Positions 18,372 through 26,816 of a stretch of DNA of 64,000 nt are shown here, one piece after another; position 1 is the stretch's first letter; the number at the start of each line of letters is the position of its first letter. A program made the position numbers and the translations under genes. The DNA comes from Bacteroidales bacterium (GTDB taxonomy: Bacteria > Bacteroidota > Bacteroidia > Bacteroidales > P3): positions 52,098-116,097 of the forward strand of contig JAKSMR010000004.1 of NCBI GenBank assembly GCA_024400495.1. Reading direction: 5' to 3'. Below the pieces are notes generated by a model that was given only the letters and a program-made list of their open reading frames with translations, did not search any database and was not told the origin of the DNA.

Positions 18372-18743
18372 TTATGATTTTCTACATTCGATTTTTTTTG
18401 ATTTTGTGGTTTTAATGATAGAAACCAAGAGTTTTATCAGTTCGTTGCAATCTGTAGAGATGCTGGTGTACACTTCCTGAGAAAGATAGTCTGTTTTGTT
18501 TAGGAGTTCTAACCAGTAAAGGGTTTCGTCGGCCTCTTTAAGAGCGATAAACAGTTTGGCAATAAAGTCAGCTTCCGATTGTCCACGCTTGGCCTCTCTA
18601 CAGTTAGCACCAATACTGGTGCCCGACCTCAACACTTGTTTCGATAGCACAAACTCCTTTTTCTCGTCACACAAGTACTTATACATATTCACTATCCGAA
18701 TAGCAAACGCCATACTTTTATCCAACAAAATATTCTCCTTCAT
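18372..18743 (-). CDS. Four-helix-bundle protein (S23/IVP-like)
   Basis: This 123-residue small helical protein belongs to the four-helix-bundle family (originally called 23S rRNA intervening-sequence proteins). It starts MKENILLDKSMAFAIRIVNM. The family signature is RSGTSIGANCREA, followed by SEADFIAKLFIALKEADETLYWLELL. The ATG at 18743 fits the family start; an in-frame GTG at 18761 would add six residues. Family members often sit in restriction-modification and other defence loci without a known role. Here it lies between the ATPase pair and hsdR with short spacers (25 and 26 bases), so it is probably part of the operon. Lower GC than hsdR suggests a separate origin. Confidence 0.88.
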   Translation of the reverse strand: MKENILLDKSMAFAIRIVNMYKYLCDEKKEFVLSKQVLRSGTSIGANCREAKRGQSEADFIAKLFIALKEADETLYWLELLNKTDYLSQEVYTSISTDCNELIKLLVSIIKTTKSKKIECRKS

Positions 18744-18768
18744 ATTCTTAGCTCCTAACACATGGGAG

Positions 18769-19302
18769 TCAAATGATCAATTTGTTATCGCGGGCATCAT
18801 CTTCATTCACCACCTTCACATTAGAGTCCTGAATGTTCCAGCATTTCAACATTGGAGCGAGTTCTTTTTTTAGTTCAGCCATAACTGGTATCAACCATTC
18901 TGGCTTGCTATTTTTCACAACTAGCCACAAAACGCAATCTGCTTTTTGATATTTTATAGCCTTGATACTATTCGGTAACTCTTGATAGACATCCTCCAAT
19001 CCTTCTCTTTTTGATAATGATGAAAACAAAATCGAAATAGAATTTTGGAATTTTTCTCTAATGTCATGAATGTACTTATCGTATGACTTTTTATTCTCGG
19101 GATCGGGATTACCTGGGTTGGGGTTTGTGGTTTTCGCTTCTACAAATCTCAAGACATCTTGCTTCTTCCACTTCCGTAGTTCAACAAATTCCACACTTTT
19201 GAGACCCCTTTTGTTACACACTGGCTTACTCTTTTCGATGAAATACGTGTTGCTATCATCCACTTGGAAAGTCATGTCCGACTCCTGAACATCTTTCATC
19301 AT
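18769..19302 (-). CDS. Small ExK protein partner of the AAA ATPase (putative nuclease)
   Basis: This 177-residue protein is translationally coupled to the upstream ATPase: its ATG (19302-19300) overlaps the ATPase TGA (19301-19299). It contains SVEFVELRKWKKQDVLRFVEAKTT near residues 36-60. The VEAK at the end of a hydrophobic strand, with acidic residues before it, resembles the D-ExK core of PD-(D/E)xK nucleases. CVLWLVVKNSKPEWLIPVM follows. I do not recognise an exact family and the nuclease call is inference. An ATPase plus small nuclease pair matches the layout of several antiphage systems, but the members named in the literature (Septu, Gabija, PARIS) have other partner domains. Confidence 0.6.
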   Translation of the reverse strand: MMKDVQESDMTFQVDDSNTYFIEKSKPVCNKRGLKSVEFVELRKWKKQDVLRFVEAKTTNPNPGNPDPENKKSYDKYIHDIREKFQNSISILFSSLSKREGLEDVYQELPNSIKAIKYQKADCVLWLVVKNSKPEWLIPVMAELKKELAPMLKCWNIQDSNVKVVNEDDARDNKLII

Positions 19303-20303
19303 AATGATATTTCCTCTTTATATAAATTAATACTCTCACCCACGATTGGATTGTCAGGCATCTCCTCTTTTAGGTCCGAAACCAAAATTTGATTTTCTGC
19401 AAAGGAGAATGTAGGGATGGAAATTCCATTCTTATGCGCCAAAATATAGAGCCCTTTAATCACAAAGTAATTATGTGTGGAAATAAAAAACTGAAGACCA
19501 TCCTTTGCTAATATCCCAATAATCTCCAATAATTGTCTGATTAATTGAGGATGAAGATTAGCCTCCAATTCATCAATGAAAACAATAGAATCCTTATTCA
19601 AATAATGGTTTCCCAATAGGCTGTCCAATATAGAGATTTTCTTAATGCCCTCCGAGGTGATGTCAATATCAAACAATCTATTCCCAGCATCTCTAAAAAG
19701 CCATGCTCCCTTTGACTGGTCATACTCAATTCGACCTCCGATAGCACCTTTCAATGTCTTTCTGGCTTTCGAGAAAGATGTCAAATTCTTTCCCTTGACA
19801 GTAGGGCTTAATGCTTTTGCCAGGTCGTAATAGGTCTCGTCAAATCCAAAAGATTGTTCATTATCTCTGCTTCTCAGGATTATTTTCTGGAGTGAAAGTA
19901 CTTCTTTCGCAGGTAGAAAAATTGAATTCGTCTCCGTTGGGGAGTATTCATTGGTGACAGAAGACACTTCTTTCGTTGTAAAAGTACCAAAGTCAAATGA
20001 GAAAGACTCACCTTTTTCATTCGTCATAGCGAACTCCAGTTTATCATCCCCTTTTTTGACAATATTTTTTAGCTGTCTTGTTTGAAAAGTCCACCATAAA
20101 TAATACGACAACAGTTCCTTAGAAGTTCTCGGGTCATCACCTCTTCTGAATCGTTCAACAGTCTTTGTTGCAGCGAACAAAGACTTGAGAAGGTAAGTCT
20201 TGCCAGACCCATTACTTCCGATAACCAGATTAATCTTTCCTAGATTATTGGCTTCAAATTCAGCTAAAGGGCCGAAAGATTTAATACGAATGTTTTTAAT
20301 CAT
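19299..20303 (-). CDS. AAA (RecF/ABC-like) ATPase in the defence island
   Basis: This 334-residue ATPase is of the AAA_15/AAA_21 type. It starts MIKNIRIKSFGPLAEFEANN, the usual entry into an ABC-like head domain. Walker A is IGSNGSGKT (28-36), Walker B is SIVFIDELEANLHP (about 239-252), and a switch histidine lies in FFISTHNYF (about 272-280). DITSEGIKKI (about 214-223) occupies the signature position. No TOPRIM domain is present. The downstream gene overlaps it by four bases, so the two products are likely made together and act as a pair. It lies 72 bases after hsdS. AT-rich codon use contrasts with hsdR and hsdM and points to a separate acquisition. Confidence 0.85.
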   Translation of the reverse strand: MIKNIRIKSFGPLAEFEANNLGKINLVIGSNGSGKTYLLKSLFAATKTVERFRRGDDPRTSKELLSYYLWWTFQTRQLKNIVKKGDDKLEFAMTNEKGESFSFDFGTFTTKEVSSVTNEYSPTETNSIFLPAKEVLSLQKIILRSRDNEQSFGFDETYYDLAKALSPTVKGKNLTSFSKARKTLKGAIGGRIEYDQSKGAWLFRDAGNRLFDIDITSEGIKKISILDSLLGNHYLNKDSIVFIDELEANLHPQLIRQLLEIIGILAKDGLQFFISTHNYFVIKGLYILAHKNGISIPTFSFAENQILVSDLKEEMPDNPIVGESINLYKEEISL

Positions 20304-20375
20304 ATATTATGTTTTTAAATATCTATTTTATAATCAACCTTATAGCGGTTTTTCTTAATTCTTAATTCTAAATTC

Positions 20376-21479
20376 TTAATTCCCAAACCAGTAGTCCATC
20401 CTTGAATCAAACAGCAACTGAGCCTCTTTGATGGATTGGTTTATAAGTTCTTTTTGCTTCTCTATCGCCTCTATCTTTTTGGCAAAGGCTTGTTGGAGGG
20501 AGAGAGGGGGGGTGATAATGGGCAGATCTTTGATAAACCCTTGGTTCGCCATCTTGAAATCTCCGTTTCCTATTGACATAAACAATCCATATAAAGATTG
20601 TAATTGATAATATACAAAATATGGATCGTACCCTTGCGTTTCATTCACTTTTACAAATGCAACATTTTGGTTTGTAGCGGTTTTTGTCTTCAGCAATCCG
20701 ACCTTTCCGATTGTTGCACCAACCAATGCCACCAACACTGTTCCTTCTTCTAAAACTTTGGCACTTGAATGAGACAGACCCTCATTGGTAATATATTTCC
20801 CATCAGTCTGATAGATAATCTGATTTTGACACATATTAGAGCCTATCCAAGGAATATCTCCACCTTCCCAATATTCAGGTTTACTCTTTGATGGAGTCCC
20901 ACCTGCACCAATAACGAACACTTCTCCATATTTCTTCACCGCCCACCCCCTTTCATTCTCCACAGGGTCGCCGAACATATCATAGAAGATGGATTGGGCG
21001 AGGTTGTCGAGTTCTTTCACCTGCTGTTTCTTCTTCTCTATAATCTCACTCACTTTGTCCAATTCTGAAACAATCTGCTCTTGAATGGGAAGTGGGGGGA
21101 TTGGGATAGAGCATTCTTTTAGAAGTTTGTAATGTCTTGAATAGCCTAAACTCGGCACATTAAACCACCTGAGATAATAATAAAGGAACTTGGCTCTAAT
21201 GTCATCGATAGGTTGTAGTATTTTTACACCATCAGCTCCCAATACAAAGTTGAAATCAATGTATTTCAAAACTCTTGTATGGTCTCCAAAGATAACTATT
21301 GGCTTCGATATTTTAAAGATATCCTCATCGTTATTCCAATAGCCACTAATCAAACTATCTTCTTGCGAGACAATTGGATACTTGCCCTCAGACAAATAAT
21401 CGGAAGACTGTAGTTTTTTAGTGTATATAACCTTTTCAAGGCATGCCTCAAAACTCCGCCATTCCCAATTATGATTCAT
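20376..21479 (-). CDS. hsdS: Type I restriction specificity subunit S
   Basis: This 367-residue protein determines the DNA sequence recognised by the type I enzyme. It has two target-recognition domains. The first runs from MNHNWEWRSFEACLEKVIY to about residue 155. The conserved helical linker PPLPIQEQIVSELDKVSEIIEKKK follows, and then the second, WAVKKYGEVFVIGAGGTPSKS to about 330. The closing helix TPPLSLQQAFAKKIEAIEKQ matches the first linker, as expected. The start at 21479 (MNHNW) is preferred, since the longer frame enters the upstream gene. It is a full-length, intact HsdS. I see no second hsdS copy, inverted repeats or recombinase, so no phase-variable shuffling is evident. Confidence 0.93.
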   Translation of the reverse strand: MNHNWEWRSFEACLEKVIYTKKLQSSDYLSEGKYPIVSQEDSLISGYWNNDEDIFKISKPIVIFGDHTRVLKYIDFNFVLGADGVKILQPIDDIRAKFLYYYLRWFNVPSLGYSRHYKLLKECSIPIPPLPIQEQIVSELDKVSEIIEKKKQQVKELDNLAQSIFYDMFGDPVENERGWAVKKYGEVFVIGAGGTPSKSKPEYWEGGDIPWIGSNMCQNQIIYQTDGKYITNEGLSHSSAKVLEEGTVLVALVGATIGKVGLLKTKTATNQNVAFVKVNETQGYDPYFVYYQLQSLYGLFMSIGNGDFKMANQGFIKDLPIITPPLSLQQAFAKKIEAIEKQKELINQSIKEAQLLFDSRMDYWFGN

Positions 21480-21492
21480 ATAGTTGGTCTTT

Positions 21493-23466
21493 TTAATTAT
21501 TATAAGCAAAGTACTTCTTTATTTCCTGAATCCATCCTGGTACAGAGTATGCTTCATTGTTCAATTCGGATACATATTCTTGGGCAAAAACAACCTTATT
21601 GTTGCCGTTATTACGGTTCAAGAACTCATCCACTTTCCGCTTTTCTGATTCTCTAAAGTCCATCGCTATCGAACTGGCAATTTCTTCTTTCTCTTCTCCT
21701 GTAATAAATGAGAAATCTTGATTCTCAATTGGATTAGTCAGTTTAAACAATACTTTATTGAAAGCCTTTCCATTAAGAGCATCTTCGATATCCGTGTTGG
21801 GGGCTTTGGGATTTGCTTTAATCTTAACTAATTGGGTTTCTTGTCCAACATTAACAATCCGCCTACATTTTAAATTGCCTTCTAGGTTTTCTTCCGTTTC
21901 GAATTCAACTGGTTGAGCATCGGTATCTGTTAGCAAGAAAACTTTTCCCTTAATTTGGCCGCTAGTTCTTAATTCTTCAAACAAAACGCTTAGGCGATTA
22001 TATGTATTTTTTACTTCAGATGCTGTGCACACTGGAATGATGCGCAAATGGTTAGATTCTATTTCATCTTTAAGGTACGCATCTAAATAAATCTTATCGG
22101 ATGAGCCTTCGCAAATAAGCCAGTTGTAAGGCTCGTCTGCAATGACGCTCATTAATATTGATTGAATAAAATCATTTGAACTCTTTAACATTATGTCTAT
22201 AGGGAGTGGTCGGTGCACCTGTTTGGAATAATCTGCATCTTTGTGTTTTATTTCTTCCCTATACTTTTTGATATTGAAGATATGTCCAATTGTTTTGCCT
22301 CCATCGTTTGTGATGTTTGTTATTGACCCAGACGGAATGGCTGGGATAAAACCATACCAATGGGAGGATATTATTACCTGTCCACAAATATTACTCACCT
22401 CGAATAGCTTCTCAAACTGCTCATAACAAGCAGAAATGTGCAAAGAAGATTCTGGCTCATCTACAGCGATAATCAAGTTGTCCTTTGCCTCTCGATAATA
22501 CTTTACAATGCTATGAATGAGAGTAAGGATTGCTTGCTGTTTCTCTCCAGAACTCAATTCTTTCAATGGAATATCCTTAGTGCTATCTGCACCTTCTTTG
22601 TGAAGCTGTCTTTTCGAGAAAAAATCCTCTATTATCAACTTGTATATTCTTTCTGGTTTTAAGTTGGGTTGAGAACTGGAAGGTGCTTTGAATTTGTATC
22701 TTGGAAGTTGAGAGGATAATTCCTCAACAAACCCCTTTAGACCTTGGCTAATATCACTAATTTGTTTTTTTGTCAAACATTTTGAAATAATTTCAGTAAG
22801 ATTTGTATCAAGCAATGTTTGCAACTCGAGAGTTTCAAATCTGACAATGTTTTCTGGTTCAATATCTTTAGGAATATAAACGTATTGAAAGAGTTCGGGA
22901 ATAATATCCAGTAGAGGAGAATACAAGTCCCTAACAAACTCCCATATTTCCTCTTGGGACTTATCTTTGTATTCGTCAGGAACCAGTTCTTTCAAAAAAA
23001 CACTATCTCTAAAGAATCCGAAACTAATCTTTCTTTCGAGGTCTTTCCCTAGAGGAATAATGAAATCTGTTTCTCTGTTAACATGGCAGCCAGTTAGATG
23101 ATATACGAAAGACTTGACCAAGTCTTGATACATCGAATTTATTCTTGGCAATGTATCCTCATAATTATCTACCACGTTCCAGATGACATCGTTGAGTTTT
23201 TCAACAATTTCACGATTTGCTTCGGGTATTTTTGTCTTTTCGACATATAGAATTGGAACCACATAACACTCATTTGGCTTGGGGCTAACAGAGTTATTCT
23301 TCTTAAAGTCTTTGCTATTAAAATAGAAATCAAAAGCTTCCAGAATAGAACTTTTCCCTATACCATTTTTCCCTATCAAACTACAAAAAGGTTCGTTGTT
23401 GGAAATTGGAATGTAGGTGAGGTTCTTGTAAACCTTGAAATTCCTTATTATTACTCCTAGTATCAT
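21493..23466 (-). CDS. OLD-like ATPase with C-terminal TOPRIM domain, inserted between hsdM and hsdS
   Basis: This 657-residue protein has an ABC-like ATPase head: Walker A IGKNGIGKSS (31-40), signature LKELSSGEKQQA (about 301-312), Walker B IIAVDEPESS (about 332-341) and switch ISSHW (about 366-370). A TOPRIM domain follows, with NWLICEGSSDKIYLDAYL (E453) and FLLTDTDAQP (DTD about 514-516). This arrangement is that of OLD-family nucleases, and related to fused PARIS-like and Gabija GajA proteins, which act in antiphage defence. It lies 9 bases after hsdM and 13 bases before hsdS, so it is embedded in the operon. All nucleotide and metal-binding residues appear present. Its exact target is unknown. 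Confidence 0.85.
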   Translation of the reverse strand: MILGVIIRNFKVYKNLTYIPISNNEPFCSLIGKNGIGKSSILEAFDFYFNSKDFKKNNSVSPKPNECYVVPILYVEKTKIPEANREIVEKLNDVIWNVVDNYEDTLPRINSMYQDLVKSFVYHLTGCHVNRETDFIIPLGKDLERKISFGFFRDSVFLKELVPDEYKDKSQEEIWEFVRDLYSPLLDIIPELFQYVYIPKDIEPENIVRFETLELQTLLDTNLTEIISKCLTKKQISDISQGLKGFVEELSSQLPRYKFKAPSSSQPNLKPERIYKLIIEDFFSKRQLHKEGADSTKDIPLKELSSGEKQQAILTLIHSIVKYYREAKDNLIIAVDEPESSLHISACYEQFEKLFEVSNICGQVIISSHWYGFIPAIPSGSITNITNDGGKTIGHIFNIKKYREEIKHKDADYSKQVHRPLPIDIMLKSSNDFIQSILMSVIADEPYNWLICEGSSDKIYLDAYLKDEIESNHLRIIPVCTASEVKNTYNRLSVLFEELRTSGQIKGKVFLLTDTDAQPVEFETEENLEGNLKCRRIVNVGQETQLVKIKANPKAPNTDIEDALNGKAFNKVLFKLTNPIENQDFSFITGEEKEEIASSIAMDFRESEKRKVDEFLNRNNGNNKVVFAQEYVSELNNEAYSVPGWIQEIKKYFAYNN

Positions 23467-23475
23467 CGGTTCTGA

Positions 23476-24969
23476 CTATAGCTGTTTTTTAAGTTCGAGA
23501 ACAATTTGACTAATTTGACTTTCCAATTCTTCTATTCTATTCAAAATCAATTCAGGCTTCTCATATTCTACCTTCACACGCTCCACTTCTTTGTACTTGT
23601 TGATGCTTAGGTCGTAGTCGTTGGCTCTAATCTCTTCCACAGGGACAAGGAACGACTGCTCCTTGCGTGTACGGTTTTCTTCGCCTTTCAGGTTCTTGAA
23701 GCGTGCTATCACGTCGGGGATATCGTTCTCCTTCACCTCATTACGCTTTTGGTCGAGGCTGTAGCCGTCGGCCTTCATATCGTAGAACCACACCTTGTCG
23801 GTTCCTCCTGCGTTGGTCTTGGTGAAGATAAGGATGGCTGTGCTCACACCCGCATAGGGCTGGAACACGCCACTGGGCATCGATATCACGGCTTGCAGAC
23901 GCTGGTTGTCCACCAGCTCTTTGCGGATGCTCTTGTGGCCAGTGCTGTTGCCGAAAAGCACGCCATCGGGCACGATGCTGGCACAGCGTCCGCCCACGGT
24001 AAGCATTCGGGTGAACAAGGCCACAAACAAAAGCTCGGTCTTCTTGGTCTTGGTGATGGCCAGGAGGCTCTTCGACACAGCCTCGTTGTCTATGCTGCCA
24101 GCAAAGGGCGGGTTGGCCAGGCAGAGGGAGTATCTATTTGTATCGGTGTTGTCGGTCGAAAGGCTGTCCTGGTATTTGATATCCGGATTCTCGGAGTTGT
24201 GCAGCATCAGGTTCATGGCACCAATGCGGAGCATAGTCTGGTCAGTATCGAAACCGTGGAACATTTCGTTATCGTAGTGATACTTGTTCTTGGGGTCTTT
24301 GTTAAGCTCGGTCCTGTACTTCTCTGTGATATACTTGGCCGATTCAACGATGAAACCTGCGGAACCCATTGCTGGGTCGCAGATGGTGTCCTTCAACGTG
24401 GGTTCCATCAGCTCCACCATCATACGGATGATGTGTCGAGGGGTGCGGAACTGGCCATTGTTGCCGCTGGCTGCCATCTTGCCCAGGATATACTCATACA
24501 CATCGCCCATCGTGTCGCGGTTGTTCATATCCAGGTCGTTCACGCCTTCCACAATCTTGACCAAAGTGCGAGCATTGGGGATAAGGAAGGTGGCACTCTC
24601 CATAAAGCGGCTATAGGCGCTTCCTTTGCCTTCGCTGAGGTTCTTGATGAATATAAATGCGTCCTTGCTGATGGTGTTGAACATCTTCTCAGGCTCAAAA
24701 TCGATAAAGGTTCTCCAGCGAAGATTCTTGTAGGGAACGTCCTTTTCAGTATCAGGGTTAAACCAATCGCCATCTTTGAATGTAGGATTGGCTATAGGTG
24801 CCTGGAACAAGGCGGCGTTGGCCTCTTCTCTGGTCTGGGCATCATCCAGCATCTTCATAAAGAAGAGATAGGTCATCTGTTCCAATACGGTGATGGGGTT
24901 GGTGATACCTGCTGCGAAGAAGGTGTCCCAGATCTTATCAATCTTGTTTTTAATATCGCCTGTTATCAT
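23476..24969 (-). CDS. hsdM: Type I restriction-modification methyltransferase subunit M
   Basis: This 497-residue N6-adenine methyltransferase, with HsdS, modifies the recognition site. The N-terminal HsdM helical domain is followed by GQFRTPRHIIRMMVELM (about 173-189). The SAM-binding motif DPAMGSAGFI lies at about 198-207, and the catalytic NPPF, in LANPPFAGS, at about 286-289. Late motifs include RLQAVISMPSGVFQPYAGVST and ILIFTK. The C-terminus is a coiled helix with NRIEELESQISQIVLEL. It is the first gene of the minus-strand operon, preceded at 11 bases by a perfect 21-base palindrome (24980-25000). Codon use is richer in GC than the two inserted ATPases. Confidence 0.96.
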   Translation of the reverse strand: MITGDIKNKIDKIWDTFFAAGITNPITVLEQMTYLFFMKMLDDAQTREEANAALFQAPIANPTFKDGDWFNPDTEKDVPYKNLRWRTFIDFEPEKMFNTISKDAFIFIKNLSEGKGSAYSRFMESATFLIPNARTLVKIVEGVNDLDMNNRDTMGDVYEYILGKMAASGNNGQFRTPRHIIRMMVELMEPTLKDTICDPAMGSAGFIVESAKYITEKYRTELNKDPKNKYHYDNEMFHGFDTDQTMLRIGAMNLMLHNSENPDIKYQDSLSTDNTDTNRYSLCLANPPFAGSIDNEAVSKSLLAITKTKKTELLFVALFTRMLTVGGRCASIVPDGVLFGNSTGHKSIRKELVDNQRLQAVISMPSGVFQPYAGVSTAILIFTKTNAGGTDKVWFYDMKADGYSLDQKRNEVKENDIPDVIARFKNLKGEENRTRKEQSFLVPVEEIRANDYDLSINKYKEVERVKVEYEKPELILNRIEELESQISQIVLELKKQL

Positions 24970-24979
24970 TTCTTGAATT

Positions 24980-25036
24980 GTTTTTCACTATGTGAAAAAC
25001 GCAGAAACATATTTTTTATTGTATTGCGCGCGCAAT
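24980..25036. promoter_or_regulatory. Palindromes upstream of the hsd operon (candidate operator)
   Basis: GTTTTTCACTATGTGAAAAAC (24980-25000) is a perfect palindrome around TAT, 11 bases before the hsdM start. A second palindrome, ATTGCGCGCGCAAT, lies at 25023-25036. The first is the right size for a dimeric repressor or a transcript hairpin. Function is inferred. Confidence 0.5.
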
Positions 25037-25162
25037 AAATATTAATGCATCCATTTATATCCATAATCCTCGGTGATGTAATGTGTTTTGCAGCAGTCAT
25101 TTATGTCACCTTTTTGATAATGATGCAATTACAAGGATTATAGGAAATTGTTGATAACTTTA

Positions 25163-25194
25163 TTTGCATGGGTGGAAAAAAGGTTGTAATTTTG
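25163..25194 (+). promoter_or_regulatory. Bacteroidota promoter that fixes the start of the next gene
   Basis: TTTG (25163-25166), 20 bases and TAATTTTG (25187-25194) match the -33/-7 consensus. The in-frame ATG at 25168 lies inside this promoter, so translation should begin at the ATG at 25216, giving a leader of about 15 bases. Confidence 0.7.
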
Positions 25195-25215
25195 CAAAAA
25201 AAATATTTCGAGCTA

Positions 25216-26061
25216 ATGATTGCAGAACATCAACAATATCAATCAGAAATAGTTCCCATTGAGGTGCTTCAAGAGGTCTTGAACGTGCCTATGGCTGCTA
25301 TTGTGTCGATTGGCAGGACTGAAGATGTGCTGTATGATTGCGAACAGAGCGAATGCATAAGTATTGGTTCGCTCGGTGTTTATGCGGATGCATACATCCG
25401 AAAGCTGAAATCTTATTTCAGGCGTATGACCAGCAGGCACACCAGTGGGCTGGACCCTCACGAGGAGTCTGATTTTAATGAGTTTTGCAAACTTTACAAG
25501 AAGTCCGACCTTACTTATTCCCAAGCAAAGAAATGGGAGGATATCGATACCGATCTCCTCTATGAAGATTTCTATGCACTTGTCAAAGAAAAATCTCCCT
25601 CTAGCTTTAATAATCCCAATTGGCTGTATGACCCATCCAGCCATACCTATCGCAACCTATCGGTTGCTGACGACCAACCACAACCAGACGAGACAGCATC
25701 GGCTCATAATGAGTTTTTGATTCCTTCGTTGTTTGCAGGATTGGGTGGTATGTGTATATCACAACAAAAATTTGATTGTTACGATCCTGTAGATCAGCCG
25801 CATATGCTATATGTTGATCTTGACCTCATCGACAATATAGTATTGATTAAAGAGTCTCATTGTCTCGAACCCCCCAAAAACAAAAGACGACATCAGTTAT
25901 TATATAAGATTGTACGATCTGAAGTCTATTTAATTCATAAGTCTAACCTCTCCCTTAAATCCCAAGATATCAGGCGGGCTTTTATACGGCGTTTTTTCCT
26001 GCCTTTCCGCTTCCATATCTTTTCGTCTGACGACGATATTCTCCCGATAATTGCCGCCTAA
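25216..26061 (+). CDS. Unknown protein divergent from the hsd operon
   Basis: This 281-residue protein begins MIAEHQQYQSEIVPIEVLQE, using the ATG downstream of the promoter. It is soluble and acidic in the middle. RKLKSYFRRMTSRHTSGLDP and CKLYKKSDLTYSQAKKWEDI are helical. The C-terminal third is basic, with KNKRRHQLLYKIVRSEVYLI and IRRAFIRRFFLPF. I recognise no domain. The basic tail would suit nucleic-acid binding, but that is a guess. It lies on the opposite strand, upstream of the restriction-modification genes, shares their AT-rich composition, and may be a regulator or an unrelated accessory gene. Confidence 0.7.
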   Translation: MIAEHQQYQSEIVPIEVLQEVLNVPMAAIVSIGRTEDVLYDCEQSECISIGSLGVYADAYIRKLKSYFRRMTSRHTSGLDPHEESDFNEFCKLYKKSDLTYSQAKKWEDIDTDLLYEDFYALVKEKSPSSFNNPNWLYDPSSHTYRNLSVADDQPQPDETASAHNEFLIPSLFAGLGGMCISQQKFDCYDPVDQPHMLYVDLDLIDNIVLIKESHCLEPPKNKRRHQLLYKIVRSEVYLIHKSNLSLKSQDIRRAFIRRFFLPFRFHIFSSDDDILPIIAA

Positions 26062-26120
26062 GGCTTTCTTTCTATTCGGCATTGCCGAAAATTTTTAATT
26101 TTTAATTTTATTAACCAAAT

Positions 26121-26143
26121 ATGGATCATTATAAAAGATCCAT
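26121..26143. promoter_or_regulatory. Inverted repeat upstream of an unknown gene (candidate operator)
   Basis: ATGGATC (26121-26127) and GATCCAT (26137-26143) face each other across nine AT-rich bases, ending 29 bases before the start at 26173. Function is not known. Confidence 0.4.
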
Positions 26144-26172
26144 AATTAATCAATTTGGGAGTGACAAAATTT

Positions 26173-26658
26173 ATGAACACTACGTTTGAAAAAATAGGCA
26201 GAATTACCGTTCAATTTTTTAGTGATCTAATGGAACAAATAAATTGCCAGCCTGCATCGCAACCCGATATAGCACGCTCGCAATCATCCACAAACACAAA
26301 TATGAAAGATGCTATCAGAGAAGCAATTCTATACGTGCAACACCTTACCGATAATAAAGGGAGATATCTCTTTACACAAAAAAATCAATGGTTCGGAATA
26401 TATAGGATACTGGTTGACAAGAAAATTGTCAAAAATCAAGCTTACAGAGATTTCGGTATGTTTATTGACAATTTACAGATTGGCGAACTTCGTGTAAATC
26501 TTAATGCAAGAGAGCTGTCTAAATGCAACAAAGGAACGTTGTCTAATAAATTTGAAGCATGGGATCTATCCCAGGCGACGTCCAGCATCCAATTTGAAAA
26601 ATTACACAAAATAGCTGTTGAATTCAAAACGAAATTAGAAGAATTGCTACCCGAATAG
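26173..26658 (+). CDS. Small unknown protein
   Basis: This is a 161-residue protein starting MNTTFEKIGRITVQFFSDLM at the ATG at 26173; a TTG further upstream is less likely. A serine/asparagine-rich linker (about 33-45) separates a short N-terminal helix from a C-terminal domain. That domain contains FTQKNQWFGIYRILVDKKIV and AYRDFGMFIDNLQIGELRVNL, then KLHKIAVEFKTKLEELLPE. I do not recognise it. It lies 111 bases after the previous unknown gene, is AT-rich, and ends at a strong terminator. An inverted repeat upstream suggests its own control. It marks the left border of the repeat-rich accessory region. Confidence 0.65.
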   Translation: MNTTFEKIGRITVQFFSDLMEQINCQPASQPDIARSQSSTNTNMKDAIREAILYVQHLTDNKGRYLFTQKNQWFGIYRILVDKKIVKNQAYRDFGMFIDNLQIGELRVNLNARELSKCNKGTLSNKFEAWDLSQATSSIQFEKLHKIAVEFKTKLEELLPE

Positions 26659-26678
26659 AGCAATTTGCAAAAAATCAG

Positions 26679-26714
26679 AGCCCCATTCTTGCGTTGAGAG
26701 TGGGGCTTTTTTTT
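26679..26714 (+). terminator. Rho-independent terminator
   Basis: AGCCCCA (26679-26685) pairs with TGGGGCT (26701-26707), followed by TTTTTTT. It ends the transcript of the gene at 26173-26658. Confidence 0.88.
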
Positions 26715-26730
26715 GCGTCCAAAGGATAGA

Positions 26731-26816
26731 ACTTGCGTTCGTAACCGCGTACTTGCGTTATAACTTGCGTTAAGTTATAAATCAATACTTTATGTCGGTT
26801 TTTTGGCGTATTTTTG
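26731..26816 (+). promoter_or_regulatory. ACTTGCGTT repeats and a -7 box leading into ORF-less DNA
   Basis: Copies of ACTTGCGTT lie at about 26731, 26750 and 26763, with a related CTTGCGTT at 26688. They are followed by a perfect -7 box, TATTTTTG (26809-26816). No credible reading frame follows on the plus strand until 28161, so a transcript from here would be noncoding across the hairpin-array repeats. Confidence 0.5.

Noticed and set aside
20376-21479. Phase-variable hsdS locus
   Set aside because: Only one complete hsdS, no inverted repeats within recognition domains and no recombinase nearby.
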